Below the pieces are notes generated by a model that was not told where the DNA came from, did not search any database, and saw nothing but the letters and a program-made list of their open reading frames with translations. From contig QJPP01001570.1 of the NCBI GenBank assembly GCA_003996215.1, positions 91,959 to 155,958 of the forward strand: a DNA stretch of 64,000 nt. Reading direction: 5' to 3'. The translations under genes and the position numbers were made by a program. Source of the stretch: Jaltomata sinuosa. Its lineage: Eukaryota > Streptophyta > Magnoliopsida > Solanales > Solanaceae. Shown here in pieces: positions 22,746 to 35,100 of the stretch (the first letter of the stretch is position 1; each line of letters begins with the position of its first letter).

Positions 22746-25700
22746 CTAAAACTTAAATTAGTATAATTTTATATGAACATTATAAATTGAGTACGGCCCC
22801 AGGTATAAGTTTTTATTATATTATGACAACTTATACAAAGTATTCTAGTAACGTTCTTCCTTAATTAGATTACCTAATTTTTACCACTAGATAACTTCTG
22901 CAATGAAAGAGACAAAGTCATAATAACACTTCCTTGTCAAAACTTGTTCACTCTTGCCAAGATGGTTGTCATGTATATCAAATTTATATAATATAATATT
23001 TCAATCAAGAAGCAAATTACAAGACGATTTAGGACTTTGAGATAGCCATATACTCCCTTCCGGTACATATTAGGTGGTAATTTTAGCTTGGACACCCTCT
23101 CGTAAGAAATTATGAGCTAAAGTGCACTTTTACTAACTTTCCTCAAATAAATAAGTGGAGTACTTATCTAGTTTCTTGTTACATAAAATTTCACTTATCT
23201 AAATAGTGGAGTAATAAAAAAGAAAATAATTAATACTTTTTTATTATATAAAATATCATTTATTTTAAATTAAAATAAAAAATTAAACACATCACTTAAT
23301 ATTAACAAGAGAGACTAGTATATTTAACATATAGAAGTGATATGTGAAAAAAAAGATGCACGGATACCTCAATAAAAAAGTGTAAGAGGTTGACTTTGGC
23401 AGCAGAGATTAGGAGATGAAGAGGTAAGCTAAATAAGTATCGGAGAGAAGTGATTAATTAGACAGGACACGGCACACATAATCCTAGATAAGAGAAAATG
23501 AAGGTGGAGAAATAGGATAGAAAGTTAGTAAACAATTAAACATTGTCTAGTTTTCCAATCGGTAATTATTATTATTACTTACCTATTATCTTATTCGTCA
23601 ATTTTTTTCATTATTACCTATTATTTTCTTTGCTCTATTAGCACTCTTCCATAATTTTTTTCGATTTTAATTATCATCTTTATTTATTTTTTCTTCAGTT
23701 ATTGTGTTATTTGCGATATATTGTTATTTGCTTTGTACGTCATTATTTTCTTTAAATTTATTTAAGTTAATGATTTTTCGAAAATAACTTTTCTATCTTT
23801 TTAAAATAAGAGTAAAATTTGCATATACATTATCCTTCTCAAATTTTATTTATGAAATTATACTGAATATGTTATAATCGTGGACGATTGATTAGCAATA
23901 AATTTGTTATGTAATTGATAAAACACGACAAAGACCAAAAAAAAAAAAAAAGGGTGGCATGCGTGTAACACTAAGGAAATCATAATTATATCTCCCCTCC
24001 TCACACACACACCCATAATTCCTAGTAAAGAACATAGAATGTGGACCAAATACAAATAGTAGCTCATGCCTCAGCCAACTAGCCACATTATATGAATAGC
24101 ATTGGCTGAATTTAGACATGCGCTGCTTAATTAACCCAAGTTTGTTTGACTGTAAGAACAAAATCATTTTTCTAATACATCCATTCACATGTACACATTT
24201 CTATATTCTGACACATATAATAAAACAAATAAAGAGAATGACGATCGAATTAATGGGAGATCCCAAAGATAGTATAGTGAAAGACAAAAATATCGAGAAA
24301 AGAATACTGAACTGATCGAGTGCCTTGGAAGCATCTCCAATTAGTTCTTGATAAACACAGAGAAGCAAAATAATTACTCCCTCTATACTTTCTGTTATTG
24401 TGGGGCTGAAGCAGGCATCACTTTGTCTACGTGTTTATTTCAGCTACCTGCTTTAACAAAGGATATTTTTAAGGAAAAAAAGTTTTTTTAAATAATTTAT
24501 ACAAATATATATATATAATTTATTTTGAATTAAAATTTTAAAATTATTTGATCAATATCATTTAAAATTTATCAATTTTAATAATATTTATCAGATATTT
24601 ATTTTACACTTAATGAGATGATTTATTATCATACAAATATATATAATTTATTTTAGATTAAAAATTTAAAATTATTTAATTAAAACTACTTAAAAAAATA
24701 ACTTTGTGAACAAATGTGCACGGGCTCTTCGTCATAAGTATCGATTTTGATCATTCATGCTCATTAAGAAAAATAATAGTTACAGTGTATATAATTTATT
24801 AAATTACTCATATTATAGAGCACTACTAAAAATAAATAATTCTTTAATATTCTATGCATTTCATTTTACTTGGCCCCTATATAAAAATAATTATTTTATT
24901 TTACTTGTCCATTTTAACAACAAGAGATATTAGTTAAATTTATAATTTCAAAATATTATTAATAAGGTTAGTTTACAAAAATAAACCTCTAATTAAAACT
25001 TTTTTAAGGGGCATGTCAGGTCAACACGAATCAAGTATTAGCGGTATAGTTGAAAACAATTACTACTATTTTTTTTTATCTTAAATTATTAAAGCAACAC
25101 TTATTTTGGAATAAATTTTTTTTTTGAAGCGATACTTATTTTAGGACGAAGAGAGTAATGATAATTATCTACCATGTTAATATCGGGCGGAGTATACAAC
25201 AGGTTCAACTGACTTTAATAACTTTTATGCAAATTTTATATTTATCTTGACAATTCATTTTACATAAATAAATTATGAATTTAAAATTCAAATTCGAAAC
25301 TCATAAATTTTAAATTTTGGCCAAATTAACAAAGTTAGAGGTTAATGGCTAGGAAGAAAGATGAGGTGGGTTTGAGTCAGTCGGCGTGCGCATCCTTTGC
25401 GCATGATCCTATACAACCCATGCTGCCTTCTACACATGTTCTCTACATCATTTCTTAAGAGTCTTAAGTAAAATATCTTACTTATAATAAATTATTCATT
25501 TGGTTTATATATACTAATATGAGAAATTATTTGTACTCTATTATGGTTATCTTTTAAATGACTTAATAATACGAAAATTCTTTTATATCGATCGTCAACA
25601 TAGAATAGTTAAACTTATAAGTTACTAGCACCTTTTTTTTCTTTCTAAATTAACATATTAGAGACATGATTTAGATAGTATATATGTTATAAATCAACTT

Positions 25701-25753
25701 AACTTGATAATACAAGATTGAAGAGTCTATCTGAACATAAAATAGATAAGTAT
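22746..25753. other. Long AT-rich spacer without genes
   Basis: Scattered 'actccctc'-type MITE ends occur (about 23053, 24376, 25140). An A15-like run is at about 23938. None of the short frames at 23858-24315 shows a domain. No RNA gene found. Confidence 0.4.
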
Positions 25754-25755
25754 TA

Positions 25756-26006
25756 CTCTTTCTGTTTCAAAAAGAATGATTTGTTTTGACTTGGCACGGA
25801 GTTTAAGAAAATAAAAAAGACTTTTGAATCTTCTGGTCTTAAATTAAAGTCATGTCAAATGTACCAAAATGTCATTTAATTTTGTGGTCTTAAACATGTC
25901 ACGTGGAAAGTTCAAACTTAAGTGTTGCCAAAAAAGGAAAGGTCGATCATTCTTTTTTAAACGAACTAAAAGGAAAAGTAGGTCATTCTTTTTTAAACGG
26001 AGAAAG
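25756..26006. mobile_element. Stowaway-like MITE, second copy of the 10583 family
   Basis: The left end CTCTTTCTGTTTCAAAAAGA pairs with the reversed right end CTTTCTCCGTTTAAAAAAGA; TA flanks both sides (25754-25755, 26007-26008). Near the right end, 'ggtcattcttttttaaacg' occurs twice (about 25945 and 25981), a short terminal duplication. The frame at 25903-26103 is not a gene. Confidence 0.75.
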
Positions 26007-26169
26007 TATTTTAATTACTTGTTTTTGGAATTGCAGAGTTGAGTGTTTTCCCAAATATCAAAACAGTTGTGCTGCTGGCTTGTGTTTCTTTAGACTGCGA
26101 TGACTGTTTTATAAGCACAAGGAGAGGAATGTTTGTTGGGCTTTTCCATGCTCACCATTTAATATTTTT

Positions 26170-26285
26170 CTAATTACCACCCACTCCACCCCACCCCACC
26201 CCCACCCCACTTCAAGACAAAAGAAAATAGAATTTAATTACCCCCTCCCCCCCCCCCCCTACACACACACACAACACACACAACC
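26170..26285. repeat. C-rich and CA simple repeats
   Basis: ccaccc-type repeats (about 26178-26212), a C14-like run (about 26243-26259) and (CA)n (about 26261-26283). Confidence 0.85.
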
Positions 26286-26675
26286 AAGGCTGCCTATTGA
26301 AAGTTGACACATCTTGACTACAGGCCACAAGCTGACAAAACCAAACATGAGTATTTTAATTACTCTTTGCCTTGTAACTCACGCACCTAATTACTGAAAT
26401 ATGGTACGTACTACTTACTACTACCTAGCACTGCCACGAAATAATTAAAATGACAAAAAATGCCTGAGACTCTAATTGATGTCTTGCATTCATGGTTCTG
26501 AACTCTGAAGTGAACATTGTTACTTGAATAAAATATTATTATTAAAATTAATTTTTCTATTATATATTTTCCTCTAATGATATTTTGTTATAACAATAAA
26601 AAATATTCAGATAAACGATGTTGTTATAAACAAGTTTAATTGTACAAGACAGCTTATATATGTATTAGGGATTTA

Positions 26676-27619
26676 GGCCTTATTTGTTCGCACTTAGTAG
26701 AAATCTAAATTTTAATAATTTTGATCTTAGATCATTAAGTGTATTTGTTTACATTAAAATTTAAGCACTTATTTTATCTGAAATATGTCTTAATTAATAA
26801 GATTTTAAACAAAATTTTAATATCATAAAAATGTATTTTTGTGTGGATAATTTTTCCCATCACTTTATCCACAATCACCGACCACCTCTGTCATCACAAC
26901 CACCGCCAATATTGTCAACCGTCATTACTGTCGGCAACCACCAGCCACCATCACCAACCACCTCTGCCATGACTGGCAACGACCACTACTGTTGTCACCC
27001 ACTATTGTCGGTCGCTACTATACCTACTATCTCCATCATTATAATTATATTCACTGGCATCACCACCGTTGTCACCATTGTCGCTACCCCACCGCCATTA
27101 TCATCCACTACCACAACTGCGAGCAATCTCTACTAGCAACCATCTTCATCATCATAACTAGCACCATCACCAACTATTAGCAACATCTCATCAACCACTA
27201 CACATTCTTAAGGCACCATCATTAATATCGTCAACGACTAAAATTGACCAACTTCACCATTACAACCACCATTACCAACCATCACCATCACGCCAGTCAT
27301 TATAATACCAGTCACCTTCACCACCACCACTATTTGCCACAAACACCAACCATTACCACCACTATAAACCATTTTCCCCATCATTAGCAAACATAAATAT
27401 TTTTTTAATCAAATAAGGATTTTATTTTATTAAATTTCTAATTTTTATTTAAATTATATATTTATTATATTTGTAAATAAATAAATTGTGCATATTCAGA
27501 TATTGAAAAAACAAACAATCTTAGTCATGTAGGGCTCAAATCTAGGGACAACATCTTAATTATTCATATGTGTATTAAAATTCAGACGTTTTAATCTTAA
27601 TGAAAATACAAATAGGGTC
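26676..27619. mobile_element. PIF/Tourist-like element with CCA-rich core
   Basis: The left end GGCCTTATTTGTTCGCACTT and the reversed right end GACCCTATTTGTATTTTCAT form imperfect inverted repeats. Both sides carry TTA (26673-26675, 27620-27622), as expected for PIF/Harbinger. Inside the AT-rich arms sits a 540-bp block rich in CCA/CAC trinucleotides. No transposase is present. Confidence 0.7.
26835..27370. repeat. CCA/CAC-rich degenerate repeat block
   Basis: About 540 bp dominated by CAC, ACC, CAT and CCA with almost no G on the plus strand. Open frames (26831-27136, 26992-27180) encode low-complexity His/Pro/Thr/Ile strings and stop without domains. Most likely a degenerated triplet repeat; a captured gene piece is possible but unsupported. 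Confidence 0.65.
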
Positions 27620-27644
27620 TTACATTGAGTTGGTGAATCACTTT

Positions 27645-28335
27645 TGTTCTTGAGGAATGATACCTTATATCGGAGATGGATGGTTCCTTATATTCTTAAT
27701 AAAGTTTGGGCAATCCTCACTCTTTGATCTAGCTTTTCGCATTGAGTTAGGCCTAAGATCCATTTAACATATCTACATCTCCCCTGATTTATGTTGCATT
27801 TGTTGTTATAGACATCAAAATTTTATCAGATTTAAAATTTGGATTCAATTTTCAAGACGAGTCCAACTCATCTTCAAAATCTAAGGTATATTAAGATTTC
27901 TTGGAGGCTACTTTATCCTAACACTAGCTCACGCCTATAAAAAGGGACGTATATAATTTTTTTGAAGAGACATCTCGAATATCCTATAAAATCTTGAATA
28001 TTTACAAAGAGATCAAGACATCAAATAATATTTATCTTTCTCAAAGTGAAGTGTTGCCTGATGCTTTTTACGATCAAATATATCACAAGGAGGTCTATAT
28101 CATTTTACGTTCGAGAAATACGCTATTAACAACTCTCAAATCACGAAGAATATTTATTGGAGAAGAATCAAGAGATAAACAGAGTTGTACTCATGCATAT
28201 TCATCGATAAAATTTCTATTTTATTATATTTTATTCGTGATTGTAATCAATTTCTATTACTTTTAAATTTGTTGCAAACAGTTGTGTATTGTAGCTCAGG
28301 GTAAGTGAATATTGAAGCAGATCACGTATAATTAA
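27645..28335 (+). mobile_element. Probable solo LTR or LTR fragment
   Basis: The stretch has an LTR-like layout: 'atcggagatggatggttccttatat..aaagtttgggcaatcctcac..gagttaggcctaagatcc' near 27670-27765, a TATA-like 'cctataaaaaggg' at about 27936, then 'gagttgtactcatgcatattcatcgataaaatt' and a T-rich end. From memory this order is common in nightshade retroelement LTRs. No flanking coding region exists. Ends are not resolved. The frame at 27994-28266 is not considered a gene. Confidence 0.45.
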
Positions 28336-29774
28336 TTTAATTCTTACGTATTTTTCTTGGCATATATTTTGCTATTGTTTGTCTACTTTGTTGTGAATTT
28401 TGATGTAGGCCTCTTGAAAACAGCTACATGAATACTGGAGTGTGTCTCTGTAAAATGTTGGGAAAAGGACATCACGTGTTTACTGGGCCAAACTATTTCC
28501 ATTAAATTTGGCCATTTCAAAATAATACTACTATATGGCCACTCGGTCATTTAAATCTCACGCGATGACCATTTTTAATTGGGCCATTTCAGCCCTTTTT
28601 CTAAGGATTTTATTGGTTTAAAAAAAAATCGCTACTCCTTTTTTGGCTAAAAAATCAGCTTTTTTAAAAAAAATAATTAAATGCAATTTTATAGAAAATG
28701 TATAATTATTGTATATAAGATGTGTATAAAAATTGTATCATTTTTGTATAAAATATATATAGTGACTCCAGCGCTAGCGAATTGGCTAGAAAGTGGATTT
28801 TAATTCCTTGGCTATTTGCTGGGATTTGTTTGAGCCGACCGGCCATTTTTGTCCTTCTCCCTAAAATGTTTGGCTGAAACATTGGCCCAGGCCTAATATC
28901 CACATATGATTTACCGTACTTCCTACTTTTCATTGTTACAACTTACATACATGCTCAATTTTGGCCCAATAGATCTGGTTTGTAATTGTCGAATTTTTGG
29001 GGTTTTATATTTTTAAGGCATGGACATTTATTTATATAGTTTTGAATATCATATTTTTAAAATTTTACTTGTGACTTATATTAGAAAATATACTTAAGAG
29101 ATTTGACATTATGATCTCATCCTCTATAATATTTGTTCTTTTCTATCATTTAAATATAACTATTATATTATGTTAGTTATGTTATATGACGCAATCTAAT
29201 AATCAAAGCGGACCAAAAGGAAAAAAATTTGAATCAAACCAAACTTATTTTGGTTCGAATAGGATTGTATTTTTTAAAACTGAAATCCAAAAAACTAAAT
29301 TGAACTATGTAAAACTGACACAAAAAATTGAATGTACACCGTTAATAAAACATAATTTATCTAAAGGTGATATTTTCCAAGGTAAAAACAAAAAAGGGCT
29401 TGCCAAAAATCACAATACAAATTGTTGGATCAACTTTACCTTAATAGCCAAAATCAATCTGTAAATGATTTTTGTCAAAGGAATATAGAGAAAGGAAAAC
29501 ACAATTAAATAGTTTGGACCGTAAGAATTGTTTTGACTATTAGGATCCTTTTTTGCCTAAATGACATTTTTCATAGGCTTAAAAGGTGATTATAACTTGC
29601 GGGGACGGGTGATACAGGTTTTAAGACAACTAAATGCATATCGGAAAAGAAAATCAAAAATTAGAAAGTTGAAAATTTAAAGATGAGCAAAGTAACATTT
29701 GGGATAAATGAACTCAAAATATAGGTTTGAAAGTTCTCATAGGTTTGTATGGTGACTAATGACTTATGAACTCA
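28336..29774. other. Non-coding spacer
   Basis: AT-rich. 'gggccatttcagccctttttc' and 'ggctatttgctgggatttgtttgagcc' (about 28575-28835) look like arms of a decayed inverted-repeat element. No gene supported. Confidence 0.35.
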
Positions 29775-30088
29775 AGGGTCGTTTGGTACAATGTATTAGA
29801 ACAAATAATATATGTATTAAGTGTGGTAGTATAATTTATATATGTATCAGTTATATGTCATATTTGGCATTATAGGGTGTCTAACTAATACATCACATTT
29901 CATGATATTAATAATACAAAGGTTTTAATACATGGGATAAATATGAACAAAGATAAAAATACCTTCAAGTTCCCTTTAAATTTTTTATATATTCTTTCTA
30001 AGTTTTTATTTATTTTCTTGATTTTCATGTTTTATATTTATACTAGCATAGTACCTGATGCGCGAGTATATATTTTTTTTAAAAAATA

Positions 30089-31029
30089 ATAATTTTAAAG
30101 ACCTCCCCTCAGGTTTAGCTCTATCACACTGACCTTCCTCGTGGTTTACGATATTACGCTAACCTCTCTTATTTTGATATTTTTGTAACAATTCTTTAAA
30201 ATTATTTATTTTAAGGTAAAAAATTTACAATCTGACTTATTTACCCTTATTAATTTTAACTTCTTTTAATTAATAAATTTTATGAATATTCTATTTAACA
30301 AGTTCTTTAATGATCAAAAAAACTAATTCCTTGCAAATAATGATTCGTTCCCTAAATCTACCATCGTCAAAGAAAAGTCATGTTTTACATATTACAAGTA
30401 AAAGAACTATTAAATTATTAGTTAAAAAAAAACTTACATTCAGAAGTCTATTGCCTCTCTTTCAACCAAATAATCCTAAGTTCTGATGTTTTAACTTCAT
30501 CTAGATTCTGGCTTTTATCGAATTTTTAGTTGTTTCCTTCTTTTTTAATTTATTTAGATTTGGTGATTATTATAGCGTGAAGGACCATTTAAATAGAGTT
30601 CTCGATGTCAAATTATATTGAATCAAAATTGGAGCAAGCCCATAAAAAGAGAGTCGGAAAAGATAATTTTTTGCTGTTTTTATTGCTCCTGTTTGCCTTC
30701 CTTTGCAAAGAAAATGGCTAAAGCTTGATAGATGATTGATAGATGAGGAAAATGAAGAAATTATAGAACAAACGGGGGTTTGCAGAAGACTTTCCACCTA
30801 TTATTAGAAAGAAATTATTAAGAAAAATATCATAAAATCAATTAATTAAAAGATGTTATAATTAATAAGGGTAAATAAGTCATATTATATGTGTTTTACC
30901 TTAAAATAAACAAGTTAAAAGAATTGTTACAAAAAAATCAAAATAAGGGAGGTAAGCATTATATCGTAAACCACGAGGGAGATTAGTGTGATAGAGCGAA
31001 ACCTGAGGGGAGATCTCTGAAATTATCCC
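30089..31029. mobile_element. Nested long-TIR element, about 940 bp
   Basis: The left end (ATAATTTTAAAGACCTCCCC) matches the reversed right end (ATAATTTCAGAGATCTCCCC), with the inverted repeat continuing about 140 bp through 'tcaggttt..gctctatcacact' and 'gtggtttacgatat'. Flanks are TAAAAAATA (30080-30088) and AAAAAAATA (31030-31038), an 8-of-9 match. The relative at 1842-3124 lacks this block at the corresponding place (about 2745-2755), confirming insertion. Short minus-strand frames inside are not genes. Confidence 0.8.
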
Positions 31030-31707
31030 AAAAAAATATTTGAGGACACTCAATAAAATTTCAATTATAATCATGCAACAAAAAATTTTCTTAGGTCTAA
31101 AATAATTACCGGCAATGAAATTTTCTAATGCTGAAAATGTCTTTCTTAATGCATGATAAGAAGACATGCATTTCATCATTTTGCTAACATGTAGCTAAGT
31201 TTCATTCGAATAAGTCTATAACAATACCAGTTATGGCTTCAATTTTTATTTCATATAACCACGCTCATTTTTTTAAGCCCACTTGATCTTCATTTACTAT
31301 TTAAATTTTCAAACTTTAGAAAAAGAAACTTAACCATTCAACCTACTTTAGTCACCATAGAATGTATAAGCTTAAAAAATTATCACTATAAAAAATAATC
31401 TTAAAAAATTAATCACAACTCGAAAATGATTAGTTTTCATTTGAAAATGCCAGTAAACATTTGGAGCTCAATAATAAAAATTTATTAATAACTTCTTTTC
31501 AATTTACCAATATGACAATTTCCTCCAAATAATTTGAGAGTAGCAAAAAAAATTATTTTTTATTTTTAAGAATGAATAATAAAGCTTTGTAAATTACACA
31601 AAGCTATAAAACATGAAGGATATTTTTGTAAACAAATATTATCTTCTTAGAAATATAGAAATACATGCTATTTTTAAGACATCAAACCAAACACTCGATA
31701 AGAAATA

Positions 31708-32246
31708 GAGTAACTTACATAAAACTCACTAGTTTAGGAGCTAATTACTCTCCTGATCACTAGTTTAGTAAATTATATTTTTTACCACTTAAAAGCATCC
31801 GGATACATAGTTTAATCTCGGATACATCGCATAAGACATTCGGGTACATGGTTTAGTCTCAGATACATCGCATGTATTCGCATATATTCGGGTTTAGTCG
31901 TATATATCCGCGATTTGGATACGTGATTTAGTCACAGATACATCGCATCCGTATGTATATGGGGGATTACAACATGTATCCACATGTACTGAGGGGTTAC
32001 AACATGTATCCGCGTGTATCTAAGGGGTTGCATCATGTATCCACATGTATCTGAGGGGTTACAACATGTATTCGGATGTATCTAAGGGTTTACAGTATGT
32101 TTTCATGTAGTTACATATGTATCCGTGTGGTTGCATATGTATTCGTGTGTATCTGGGTTTAATGTGGTATATTAAGTAATTAAAATAAAGTAGTGAGAGA
32201 ATTAGCAGATATAGTAAGGATGTTTGGCTCTTTTTGTTGTTTACCC
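31708..32246. mobile_element. Nested Mutator-type MITE, copy A, with exact 9-bp TSD
   Basis: 539 bp flanked by an exact direct repeat TAAGAAATA (31699-31707, 32247-32255). The ends are GAGTAACTTACAT and GTTTACCC (weak inverted repeat). Removing the element and one duplication restores continuity with the related sequence near 1970-2020. Reverse-orientation copy B is at 52059-52383; both share 'taacttacataaaac', 'gagctaattac' and 'gtggtatattaagtaatta', but their cores differ. Confidence 0.9.
31795..32160. repeat. Minisatellite core of MITE copy A
   Basis: First 'ggatacat..gtttagtc' units (about 31800-31945), then about four copies of a 31-bp unit of the type 'ggggttacaacatgtatccgcgtgtatctaa' at about 31962-32090, then degenerate copies with 'gcatatgtat'. 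The shared word with copy B is GATACATC. Confidence 0.8.
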
Positions 32247-32614
32247 TAAGAAATATGCCCAGCATAACTAATTCCAGCATTACTAATACACCTTATTCAA
32301 TATTATTTTTATACACTCTACCAAACAATCCCTCAGAATATAGATTTTAAAGTTTTCATAGGTCCAATTGATGATTAATGACTTAGGTAGATGGTTTGGA
32401 TAGGTCCCAATGGGCTTAGATTAAGGCTATATACCACGTTCAAATTAATGGTATTATTATTACTGATCGATAAAATTCATATCTATAAAATAAAAAAAGG
32501 AAAAATTCATTTATGATAAAAAATTCTGTCATTCCAGTTATTTCTCAAAAAGAAAAGAGAGAATCTGTTGAATTTCAAGTATTCAATTTCACCAATAAGA
32601 TACGAAGACTTACT

Positions 32615-33325
32615 TAGGGGTGTGCATCGGTCGGTTCGGTTCGGTTTTCTGTATTATCAGTTTGGTTTATCGGTTATCGGTTTGTAAACATGCATAACCG
32701 ATAACCAAACCAATAAGATATTCGTTATCGGTTTTTGGTTAATCGGTTTTTGGTCCTTAACGGTTCGGTTATCGGTTTAACCGATAAGAAAATGCTCCTA
32801 TAATATTTTTGATTTCTCTTATTTTCTTCTTCATATATAGACTACTTTCATGCATAAACATCTATACAAATTACAAGCATAAGCAAATTTTAATACGTTA
32901 TTGCTAAAATAAACTTATTTTCTTTCTTATTAAGTAGAAAACTTGAATACAGTAGCAACGGTAGCAATTTCTCAAAAAGAAAAGCAACACTGATAGGTAG
33001 AATGCTATCAAACCAATGACTTTAGAAAGAAAAAAACAACAACACTAAGACAACAACTATAAAATGCAAAAAATAATAGGGTATATATTTAAAATCTAAA
33101 GCCACTATTATACAATTATGAATAAAAATATAATCTAAATATAATCTTATTGGGTTATCGGTTTAACCATTAACTAAAACCTTAAAACCGATACCGAATC
33201 GATAGCCCAATAATTTTTTATACAAAACCGTTTAAAAACCGTTAACCCAATAACCCAATACCAATAAACCAATAATATTTTTATCGGTTCGGTTTATCGG
33301 TTAAACCGATTTTTGCACACCCCTA
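32615..33325. mobile_element. hAT-type MITE with exact 8-bp TSD, inside a SINE duplication
   Basis: 711 bp. Termini are perfect over 12 bp: TAGGGGTGTGCA and TGCACACCCCTA. The exact 8-bp duplication GACTTACT flanks it (32607-32614, 33326-33333), the hAT signature. Subterminal regions are dense in TATCGGTT / AACCGATA motifs in inverted orientation, likely transposase binding repeats. The interior is AT-rich and non-coding. Confidence 0.92.
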
Positions 33326-33334
33326 GACTTACTT

Positions 33335-33527
33335 ATATTTATATATAGGGCAGCCCGGTGCACTAAAGCTCCCGCTATGTGCGGGGTCCGGGGAAGGGCC
33401 GAACCACAAGGGTCTATTGTACGCAGCCTCACCTTACATTTCTGCAAAGGGCTGTTTCCACGGCTTGAACCCGTGACCTCCTGGTCACATGGCAGCAACT
33501 TTACCAGTTACTCCAAGGCTCCCCTTC
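33335..33527 (-). mobile_element. tRNA-derived SINE (TS/SolS type)
   Basis: Minus-strand SINE of about 193 bp. Its 5' end reads GAAGGGGAGCCTTGGAGTAA, an A box lies around 'agtaactggtaaagttgctg' and a B box GGGTTCAAGCC follows, the internal pol III promoter of a tRNA-derived SINE. The body ends 'caccgggctgccc' with an AT tail. A 16-bp duplication ATACGAAGACTTACTT flanks it: intact at 33528-33543, and on the other side split by the hAT MITE (32600-32614 plus 33326-33334). Overlapping frames at 33301-33634 are artefacts. Confidence 0.9.
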
Positions 33528-33543
33528 ATACGAAGACTTACTT

Positions 33544-33699
33544 CACATTTAGAATTGCACAAAAAAGACTATTATCTCATAAAGGTTTAAAGTTCGAACG
33601 CTTAAGTTGCAAACTAGTTAAATTAAAAAAATAAGAGTTTACCACAGTTAAATATGTACATAGATGAACTCAGATCGGTACTTTTAGTGTTCCAAAAGG
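33544..33699. other. Non-coding spacer
   Basis: AT-rich sequence right of the SINE duplication; nothing recognised. Confidence 0.35.
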
Positions 33700-35100
33700 T
33701 GCATAGGGTTTTTTCAGAGTGATTTCCATATTTGATATGCATCCCAAGGGGTCAAGTGAGTTCCGAGGTTAAAATCGCGAAGCGAACTATTGGGGATTTC
33801 AGCTAATATTTGAGAGCCCCGCCTGGGATAAGAGGTGAGATCAGCACGTGCGGAAGACAGTGTCATGCTTACAAAGGGTAAATAGGTCGGACTGTGATGT
33901 CGCATCTGCGATTATGCCTGACAAACTTTTAATATTTTTTCAAATCATTATTTGATATTTTAAAGCATATTTTGAGCCATAAACCTCATATTGGAGAGAT
34001 ATTGAGAGAAATTTTGATATTCATCGCAGGGGTAAAAATCTAACATCTTTTAATCGATTATTCATGATTTTATGTGATTTCTAGCGATTTAATTCATGTT
34101 TTGAATTGACCTGAAGAAATATTTTTGTAATTAAAATGATAATAAGGTTAAGGGTAAAGGGGGTACCGTATATGTGAGGTGATGATCACCTTTATGGGTA
34201 CCAAGTGTCATATTTGGGTACTTAACCAATCATGAGCTGACGTATGTAATTATATGATGTAATTTATAAATTTGAAGCATGATTTGACTGAGTTGAGTTG
34301 ATTATAGTGTTAATTGATTGCATGTTGAACATCACTCCAAGTATCTCATACACTTGATGATAATCGGGTTGCATGAATTCCTTTATACATTATCCAAATG
34401 GCTTGTGTAAGCATATGGAATTATATGATTTTTTAAAGACATACACGATTATTTACTAATGATGCAACTTGATTTATGCTCGATGTGATTTCGTTAAATC
34501 TAATTTCAGACAAAGTGATGGTATTATGACTTGGTAGACCAGATGATATGGTTGATAGCATGAATTTCATGGGTCACACTCCCAAACACTCCCGCAAAGT
34601 TAGTGTGTATATCAGATGTATACATATGGTTATTGCATTGCATTATAATTCGTCCTTATTGACTTACTAATTGTTGTGATGAAGTATACTACTAAAAAAA
34701 AAATTGTTGTGATGAGGTATACTACTAAGAAAAAGAAAAATAATAATTGTTGTGATGAGGTGATGGTGCTAATTAACTATATCTGTTGGTTTTGAAAATT
34801 TTACCTGATTTTATTGAGTTATTTTCACTCTTATTTCACTGATTGTTTAACTGTGAAAACTTACATTTGATTTAGTGTTACACAAGTAGTGTTTACAAAG
34901 ATCAATTCCCATTACTACTTGGATGGGATCAATCAATAATACTTGTTGAGTACACGTTAATTTTTGTACTCATGCTATACTTGTAATTTTGTGTATAGAT
35001 TTAGGTTCGTGCACCAATGAAGCACACGAATTCGCTTGATTCGGTAGCTAATTTCTGTGGAGATCTCGAGGTAAGCTGTCTGACTGATCCGCAACACCAA
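33700..35100 (+). mobile_element. Possible Ty3/gypsy LTR-derived sequence
   Basis: A mosaic of non-coding sequence with features I associate with chromovirus-type LTRs: 'gttaaaatcgcgaagcgaactattgggg' (about 33770), 'gagtacacgttaatttttgtactcatgctatacttg' (about 34950) and 'gagatctcgaggtaagctgtctg..ccgcaacacc' (about 35060). No gag-pol is nearby and no end is certain. 'attgttgtgatgaggtatactactaa' is repeated in tandem at about 34670-34760. Confidence 0.35.

Larger units (their letters stand above)
29775..32332. mobile_element. PIF/Harbinger (Tourist)-like element, copy 2, with two nested insertions
   Basis: Left end AGGGTCGTTTGG and reversed right end GGGATTGTTTGG; flanks TCA on both sides (29772-29774, 32333-32335). 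It is the opposite-orientation relative of 1842-3124. Without the nested elements at 30089-31029 and 31708-32246 and their duplications it would be about 1.06 kb. Non-coding. Confidence 0.75.

Noticed and set aside
26831..27180. His/Pro/Thr-rich open frames
   Set aside because: Low-complexity reading of the CCA-rich block in a PIF-like element; no domain, no stable frame.
27994..28266. 90-codon plus-strand frame
   Set aside because: Lies in a segment with an LTR-like layout; no protein similarity recognised.
31961..32160. Possible CRISPR-like array (regular 31-bp units)
   Set aside because: Units are contiguous, with no unique spacers, inside a plant MITE with a 9-bp duplication; it is a minisatellite.
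33301..33634. Opposed open frames around 33.4 kb
   Set aside because: They are readings of the tRNA-derived SINE, which accounts for the sequence.
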